Assembly: GCA_013054445.1 (NCBI GenBank)
Contig: JAAMPI010000001.1
Location: 1 to 64,000, forward strand
Reading direction: 5' to 3'
Source: Cudoniella acicularis
Lineage: Eukaryota > Ascomycota > Leotiomycetes > Helotiales > Helotiaceae
DNA length: 64,000 nucleotides
Shown: positions 57,897 to 64,000 of the stretch, one piece after another
Layout: each line of letters begins with the position of its first letter
Position numbering within the stretch: the first letter of the stretch is position 1
Made by a program: the position numbers and the translations under genes
Notes under the pieces: generated by a model
The model's database searches: none
What the model was told of the DNA's origin: nothing
What the model saw: the letters and a program-made list of their open reading frames with translations, nothing else

Positions 57897-59271
57897 CTAT
57901 CCACGATTGACCGCGGTAAAGCCACTTTCCACGGGAACAACTGGACGCTCATCACCATCATCAGCCATTTCAACATCTTCATCTGGATCCTCTGCTGTGG
58001 CGGCTGTGCTTCCTCCACGCGACTCTCCATCAAAAACTGCCTGACGAGGAACCGCCGGAGCAGCACCAGCATCTTTCTGAGAGCTTGCACCCTTTTTCAT
58101 CTGCTCAAATCTCCGGATAAACTCCTCCTTCTGTTCATCAGGAAGGTTTTGCCATCCCATGGCAACGTGTGCATCCATATCAAAGGTTTTATCTGCAATC
58201 TCCTTTCGATGCGAGATGGTGAGAACGTCTCCGAGTTCACGAGCATAAAGCTCAAACGCCGACTTGACCTTCCGAGCTGGAGCATTTGTAGGAGCCAATG
58301 TGCTGGCAGGGCCGTTGCTATTTGTTGGGAGAAGACGCTTGGAAGTCTGAGCCTGTGGAGTAGAGTTTCGAGCAGTGTTGGGATCAGGGTGGGTGTGCGA
58401 GAAAGCATCCGAGGATGGAGAAAGAGTTACTGGTCCTTGCTGGATGAACGCACTCCCGGCTGCGGCTTCACCAAGATTGGTCAGAAAAGATGGCTTGCGG
58501 TGGCCACGCTTCGTCCGTAAAGGCTTCTCTTTGGGCTGTAGAAGGATGCTCGTCAGCAAGTCTGCTACAATCAACATGTATAGAAGGGGTAGACGCGAGG
58601 GATACGTACGGTTGGCGGTGGGCTTGGGCTACCCTCAGAGTCCTCCACATTTGTGCTTGTACGTTTCGCAAGTTGTTCCATAAGAAATGCTCTTTCCAGG
58701 CGCAATTTCTGAACCCCTCGTTCTAGACGAACAACACGAAGGCGCGCAGAGTCATTGTCATGTTCGATCTCGTTGATACGCTGCTTAAGTTGAATACACT
58801 TGCGGCGGTATGCTTCCTCGACAGAAGGTGCAAGAGCTGGCGGGACAGAGCCTGAGTTGTTTGTTAGAGAGGGACTGCTAGAGCTTGCAATTGAAGATGT
58901 TTCTGCTATGTGACGGAGAATTGGATGTTCATATTGTTGCCGGTGCAAATTCCGTAGGTGGCGGGGAGGGGCTCTCTCATTCAGCTGGGGAAGCCGGGAA
59001 AGCTTGATCGAGGAAGCTGGATAAGGTAACATTGCTTGTATTGAGTCGGAAAAGTGAAAAGACCTCAAGCTCTTCTGACGCTAATTCTTGGCATATTGTT
59101 CCCAAGCAAGCCAGCTTGGTATGTGAGTGGTTTTAGATCGTCGTTGCCCATACTAGCAGAAAGTTTGCTGTCATCATGGCCATGTTGCCAGGAGGATGTC
59201 GCATAGGATTCAGAAGCTGCGATGGGCATCAAGGAAACTTTGATATGCTGCTTACCAGATGGGGGCGCCAT
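57897..59271 (-). CDS. INO80F-type / HMG-box-like chromatin protein (Nhp10-like)
   Basis: Probable subunit of the INO80 chromatin-remodelling complex. Exons 59271-59256 (16 nt, MAPPS), 58851-58610 and 58535-57897 join in phase to 298 residues. The N-terminal coiled coil starts VEEAYRRKCIQLKQRI and ends LRLERAFLMEQLAKR, the INO80F signature; the HMG-box-like part (KSAFELYARELGDVL, then AMGWQNLPDEQKEEFI) is at about 185-250, followed by an acidic tail (DPDEDVEMADDGDE). An alternative without the 16-nt exon starts at 59032 and adds about 60 unrelated residues; I prefer the spliced form because it gives the family's usual start. The first intron would be 404 nt. It diverges from CCT8 with 302 bp between starts. 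Confidence 0.78.
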
Positions 59272-59573
59272 CTTAATGACCCGGCACCCAGAGTATTATC
59301 ACGAAGCCGGCGATATTGTTAAGTCGGTGTTGTCCTGCGCATAGCCTCACAGTTACGATTGATGATTCTCAACGGGAGACGTGAAGCAGTTCGGGTAATC
59401 GTCGCCTTGTGGTCGGCCTCGCCGCATCAAAGATAATCCGGGACCGGCATGCGCTTAACCTTATTCGCGTCAGAGCTCTGATTTTTTGAACTGCCAGGCA
59501 CGACGCGACGTTGTTGAATTTATATTGAAGAAATCAAGCTTCGCAAGTCTTTCTGCATAATAAATCCGCCAGA
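59272..59573. promoter_or_regulatory. Bidirectional promoter, INO80F-like gene / CCT8
   Basis: 302 bp between divergent start codons; no TATA consensus seen. Confidence 0.55.
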
Positions 59574-61366
59574 ATGTCTCTCAACATTCCCAGCGCCCCG
59601 AATGCGAACTTATTTAAACAAGGTTACCAAAAGTAAAGCTTCCTCCGCCACTTGCAGAACCAGTAAACTGATTTGCACAGCTACGAATCTGAAGATGGAG
59701 CAGTTATCCGCAATATCGACGCCTGCCGAACTATTACATCGACCGTCCAGACATCCCTCGGGCCTTATGGCCGAAATAAGATCGTCATCAACCATTTACA
59801 AAAGATGATCTTAACCTCAGATGCTGCCACTATCCTCCGCGAGCTCGATGTTGTGCACCCAGCAGCGAAGTTAGTTGTTATGGCAAGTCAGCAGCAGGAA
59901 GCTGAGATGGGAGATGCAACAAATCTCGTTATCGTCCTTGCAGGAGAACTGCTGAAGAAAGCTGAGGAGCTGTTGCGGATGGGGTTGAAGACCAGTGATA
60001 TTATTCGAGGATACGAAATGGCCCAAAAGTTCGCTCTAGAAGAACTCGAGAATTTGGTTGTGGACAAAGTGGAGGATATACGATCCCAGTCAGAACTCAG
60101 CAAGGCTATTCGAACAGTCATCGCAAGCAAGCAGAGTGGCAGTGAGGATTTTCTCGCAGACATGGTTTCCGAGGCTGTGCTTGCAGTGCTTCCGAAAAAC
60201 CCCATCAACTTCAACGTCGATAACATTCGTGTGGTCAAAATTATGGGTGGAAGCCTGGATCAAAGCAGAGTAGTAAAGGGCATGGTTTTTGGTCGGGAAC
60301 CAGATGGATCTGTTAAGAAGGCAACCCGCGCTAGAGTTGGTGTCTTCTCATGCCCTATCGATACCAGCCAGACCGAGACGAAAGGAACTGTTCTGTTGCA
60401 CAACGCAAAGGAGATGTTGGATTTCACAAAGGGGGAGGAAAACCAGCTAGAGACTGCGATTAAGGAGCTATATGATTCGGGTATGCGGGTTGTGGTGGCT
60501 GGATCAACAGTCGGAGAACTTGCTATGCACTACCTAAATCGATTCGGTATTCTCGTCATTCGTATCCTCAGCAAATTCGAACTGCGAAGACTATGCAGGG
60601 TTGTTGGGGCTACTCCATTAGCCAGACTTGGAGCACCAATGCCAGATGAGATGGGAAGTGTCGATATAGTTGAGACGCTTGAAATTGGTGGAGATCGAGT
60701 TACAGTCTTCAGGCAAGAGAACGAGACAACGAGAACGGCCACATTAGTCATTCGGGGAGCAACTCAGAACCATTTGGACGACATAGAACGCGCTGTTGAT
60801 GATGGCGTAAATGTTGTCAAGGCTATTACAAGAGACCCAAGACTGGTTCCGGGTGCTGGAGCTACAGAATTGCAGTTGGTTGAGCGGATACAATCTTTTG
60901 GAGACAAGACTCCTGGAATTGCCCAGTATTCAATCCGAAAGTACGGCGAGGCATTTGAGGTCATTCCACGAACACTGGGCGAAAGCGCTGGTCTAGACGC
61001 AACCGAAGTTTTGAGCAGACTTTATACTGCGCATCACAAACATGATGACTGGACCACTGGTGTGGATATTGAGGTATGCACTTCTATCGCTAATTTTCTT
61101 CCAATGCTAATAAATCGACAGAACGAGGATGGCACAGGAACTTTGGATGCCAAAGATGAGGGAATCCTGGATCTCATGATATCAAAAAGCTGGGCAATAA
61201 AACTGGCCACCGAAGCTGCGCGGACTGTTCTTTCTGTCGACCAAATCATTGTTGCGCGACAAGCTGGTGGGCCAAAACCTCCGGGACCAAACCCTGTAAG
61301 TTATTATTCCTCCCTTCTTTTCAATGTTTTACTAACGGGTTTCACTAGAACTGGGATGAGGATTAG
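59574..61366 (+). CDS. CCT8: T-complex protein 1 subunit theta (CCT8)
   Basis: One of eight subunits of the cytosolic TRiC/CCT chaperonin that folds actin and tubulin. Four exons (59574-59632, 59681-61073, 61122-61295, 61349-61366) join in phase to 547 residues, the family length. The start reads MSLNIPSAPNANLFKQGYQN, as in other fungal CCT8. Apical, intermediate and equatorial domains follow the group II order: LGPYGRNKIVINHLQKMILT, GDATNLVIVLAGELL (Ala where many CCTs have GDGT), DEMGSVDIVETLEI and the catalytic-loop VPGAGATELQL. The tail GGPKPPGPNP ends in NWDED from a five-codon last exon. The single open frame reads through the third intron and would replace that tail with about 40 false residues. 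Confidence 0.96.
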
Positions 61367-62724
61367 ATCTGTTAGCGATAGCGTAATGAAAGCGTGTCAT
61401 GAGTGTAAAATACTAGAAATATGAACCACGTCGATACTATCTTGATTTGTTTGAATGTCTCTGAAGTAAAATGTGTTTCTGCATCTGTGATTTTCTTTCC
61501 AAATCTCTGGGTCTGATCGAAGAGCAAGCGCCCCTTGAATATATATCGATACCACAAGGCATGAAATGAGCCAAAACTTATATTCATACCCTATCCATCC
61601 TCCCTCGTTCGCTTGCTATTCACTTTCCGTTTTAAAAAGAGATTGGGATTTTATTTACACTGTAACCTTTTTAAACAAAGGGCTTCTACATAGCGGTTTC
61701 ACTTTTCAACTAGTGTTCACTAGTCTAGCGTGTGACGATGTGACTGGCTATATTAATTGTCCGAGGTGGGCAGGCAGGGGTAGGGTAGGGGTCATCACTA
61801 ACAGAGTACCTAGGCTAGCTTCTATTCACCCTCCTACCTTCGGACTCGGATTACTTTGTTGCAAATCGCAGTTTTAAAAGACTCCAAGAGAGGCTCTCTG
61901 ATCATAGAATACCTAAGTATGATTATAATTTTGTTGCAAATAGCAGTTTTAGAAGCCTTTTAGGATAGTACACTCTTAAGTTTTAAACTCTAGACAGGTA
62001 TTATATTTCTATAGTAACTCGCAGCTTTATATACTCATGGTACACGTGATTTTCTACGGGGGACATCTGCGAAATGCAACAAAAGAGGAGGTAAAAGGCG
62101 AGTTTACTCTACTTTGGAAGCAGGTTCACGTGAGTTTTCGCGGGAGACAATTGCGATGTGCAACAAATGGGGGGAATTTGAGATTCACTATGCTATGAAG
62201 GGGACTGGGGAGGTTGTTATATAACTTAATTGTGGGCTTTGTTGCACATCACAAAAATCAAATCGACTCGCCGATAATGATTTTATATATTTGAAGCCTA
62301 AAGGATAGTGACTCCTGATTCCCTTTATAGATAAGACTCTTTTGTTGCATGTCGTAATCACAAATCAACCACGATAAGGATTCGTAGAGACTTGAAGCCT
62401 AAAGGGTGGTGAAGCTTAGATACCGTTCCTTTTTTGTTGAACTTCGCAATCTCCTGTCAAGTCTCAAACAGGGGGGGAGGGATGCTAAGTCGCAGCCTTA
62501 GGGCTCTATAATCCTATGATATAACTCAAATATACCTAGGTAACATTCCTTCTAAGTTTGCGATGTGTAACAAAATCTAATACTCATCTATAGTCAAGAG
62601 AGTAAATAGAAGCTAATCACGAAAGAACCAAATAACATTTTACTATAGGTACTCGCTAAATTTGTACTTGCTAGTGCGGGTACATCAAGCAACTAAACCT
62701 TCGTGTTTTGTCTTCTCTTCTCCT
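61367..62724. other. Intergenic with degenerate repeat array
   Basis: 1.36 kb, convergent, AT-rich, mostly occupied by the TTGTTGCA repeat array listed separately. No gene. Confidence 0.65.
61855..62580. repeat. Degenerate repeat array with core TTTTGTTGCANATCGCA
   Basis: Eight diverged copies of the core: forward near 61857, 61932, 62240, 62340 and 62433, and reverse-complement (TGCGAnnTGCAACAAA) near 62068, 62150 and 62560. At least three forward copies are followed by a second shared block, GAAGCCTAAAGGATAGTG or a variant (61950, 62293, 62391), so the unit is about 75-105 bases. No coding capacity. Confidence 0.75.
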
Positions 62725-64000
62725 CTACAACTCCTTCTCTACTTCTTTCCATCTGTGCAAAAACTCTTCTCGTCGCCAATTGTCCGGCCAACCGTACTCA
62801 AGATACAGGCTCTTTAGAGCCGTGCTCTTCTCACTAGTCTGTTCGAATTAGCTTCTGCCTCAAAATAAAGAAATAATACACGTACCTCACCACACTTCAT
62901 TCCAGCTGCTCGTCGAAGATTTTCATCTGGGTCACTTTCCCAATGATCAACAAACGGCACACGATCCAAAGAGTGATAGCAATCAATCATGTTGCGAAGG
63001 AATTGCGCTGCGGGAATACATGGAGCGAGGTAGTAATCGAGAGGCGGTTCCGGAATAGGAGTTTTCGTCGGTTCATTGCCTGGACGGAGCCATTCGATTG
63101 CGATGGGAGGGCCGTCGCAGGCATATGCTCGTATAACACCTGTCTCCGCCTTAGTTTCGCTACCGAAACAAGGTAGTGGAGCACTGGAAACGGACACTTA
63201 CCAAGCTTTGTGTCCAAAACTATCATCCTCCCATACCAAGTACTAGGCTTCACAAGTGGTAACATGTGGCTCTCTATCATTGACCAATCATCAATTGGGA
63301 AAAACATTTTCCTTGCCTGCTGTAAATCCCATGAATTTCTGTAGTCTGCGAAATCAGATTCCGGTATTACGCGGCTTATACATGTCGCTGGCCAATCCAG
63401 ATACGGTAGTTTCTCCATGAGATCGATAACTTTCTCATCGAAGCCCAATTCCTTCGCTTTCTCTCTATCAATTGGTGGAGAAGTATGCGGCGCATAGTGA
63501 AGCGCGCTTTTGGGCCATGGACCCATCTTAATTATTAGCTCATAAAACTCCGTGATGAGAGATACCACTTCATCTGGATCATAGAGTGTAGGAGCCAGGT
63601 CCTCCAACTCTTCGAGAGCGAGAATTTCATTTTCGAGCACTTTTTGTGCACACCACTCTTCTGACATCCAAGTCTCGTTTCGCAGATCTGAGATTTCTGA
63701 AGGTGTGAGGTCTGGTGTGAGCTCGGGTGAGACTTCGGAGAAGTCGGAAGCGAATTCTTCTGAAGACGTTTCTGATGGTTCATACGTTAAATCGATTTCT
63801 TCATCTTCTTCTTCTGCATTGAAAATTATGTTTGAGAATGCATCAGGGTCTGGTGGTGTGGGTGGAGGCCGTAAACGAGGGGGTAATACGCCTCGGATTT
63901 GAAGCCAAGGCCAGGCGGAGAGAAGTCTTTCGGGATCGTCTCCAGTTACGAATCTATAGGCATCAGGACCGGAGAGTCCTCGATGTCTAGGGCACGCCAT
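62725..64000 (-). CDS. Uncharacterised protein, 5' end at or beyond window edge
   Basis: Three exons (64000-63202, 63139-62886, 62838-62725) join in phase to 388 residues when started at the Met on the window's last base; the true start may lie outside. No named domain recognised. Features visible: an N-terminal WPWLQIRGV segment, a Glu/Ser-rich acidic stretch (about 60-110), helical segments with aromatic residues, PPLDYYLAPCIPAAQFLRNM and VPFVDHWESDPDENLRRAAG, and a C-terminal YLEYGWPDNWRREEFLHRWK. It has no signal peptide or membrane helix. The gene is intact in the window and looks like a conserved fungal orphan, but I cannot give it a function. Confidence 0.7.

Noticed and set aside
57651..58520. 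Plus-strand 289-codon frame opposite the INO80F-like gene
   Set aside because: It is antisense to a clearly conserved coding exon and has no family features.

Overview
This window is nuclear DNA of a filamentous ascomycete (Pezizomycotina, possibly Leotiomycetes; the class is only a guess). The genes have many short introns (about 45-200 nt, GT..AG with CTAAC-like branch sites). The gene set is fungal: an Sfc1-type carrier, a bifunctional Thi6, MED22, twinfilin, a DUF155 protein and a ZNFX1-like helicase fused to CbbX-type AAA modules. Genes are single units on both strands, with no operons, viral genes or CRISPR. I rebuilt the exon models by eye, checking phase at each junction.

Layout. 1-8.8 kb: a truncated Ras-like GTPase, a secreted cysteine-rich GPI-type protein, a multicopper oxidase and a divergent secreted phosphoesterase/phospholipase C with a small TTAA-flanked inverted-repeat element in one intron. 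9.6-11.2 kb: a PPxY-rich membrane-anchored protein and an intron-containing tRNA-Asp. 11.5-32.8 kb: a dense housekeeping block with Pol4-type DNA polymerase, TFIIE-alpha, Pus1, MED22, twinfilin, succinate/fumarate carrier, isochorismatase-fold hydrolase, Thi6, eIF5 and TTI1. 32.8-44 kb: gene-poor, with diverged short repeats, a TauD-type dioxygenase, a SUKH/SMI1-KNR4 protein and a short unknown membrane protein. 44-51.3 kb: one giant gene combining an SF1 helicase, NFX1-type zinc-finger segment and three AAA+ ATPase modules. 51.3-64 kb: a damaged MGAT4-like glycosyltransferase, a DUF155 (RMD1/RMD8) protein, an INO80-subunit/HMG-like gene sharing a 302-bp promoter with CCT8, a degenerate TTGTTGCA repeat array, and an unknown protein reaching the right edge.

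Two themes deserve attention. First, at least five conserved genes (ras-like, THI6, TTI1, the helicase and the glycosyltransferase) are broken by single-base length changes in homopolymer runs. This looks like assembly error more than biology, and it matters for any automated annotation. Second, the ZNFX1-like helicase with three CbbX-like ATPases is the best candidate for an under-described system. The helicase family is linked to RNA silencing and antiviral defence elsewhere, but its role here is inference.
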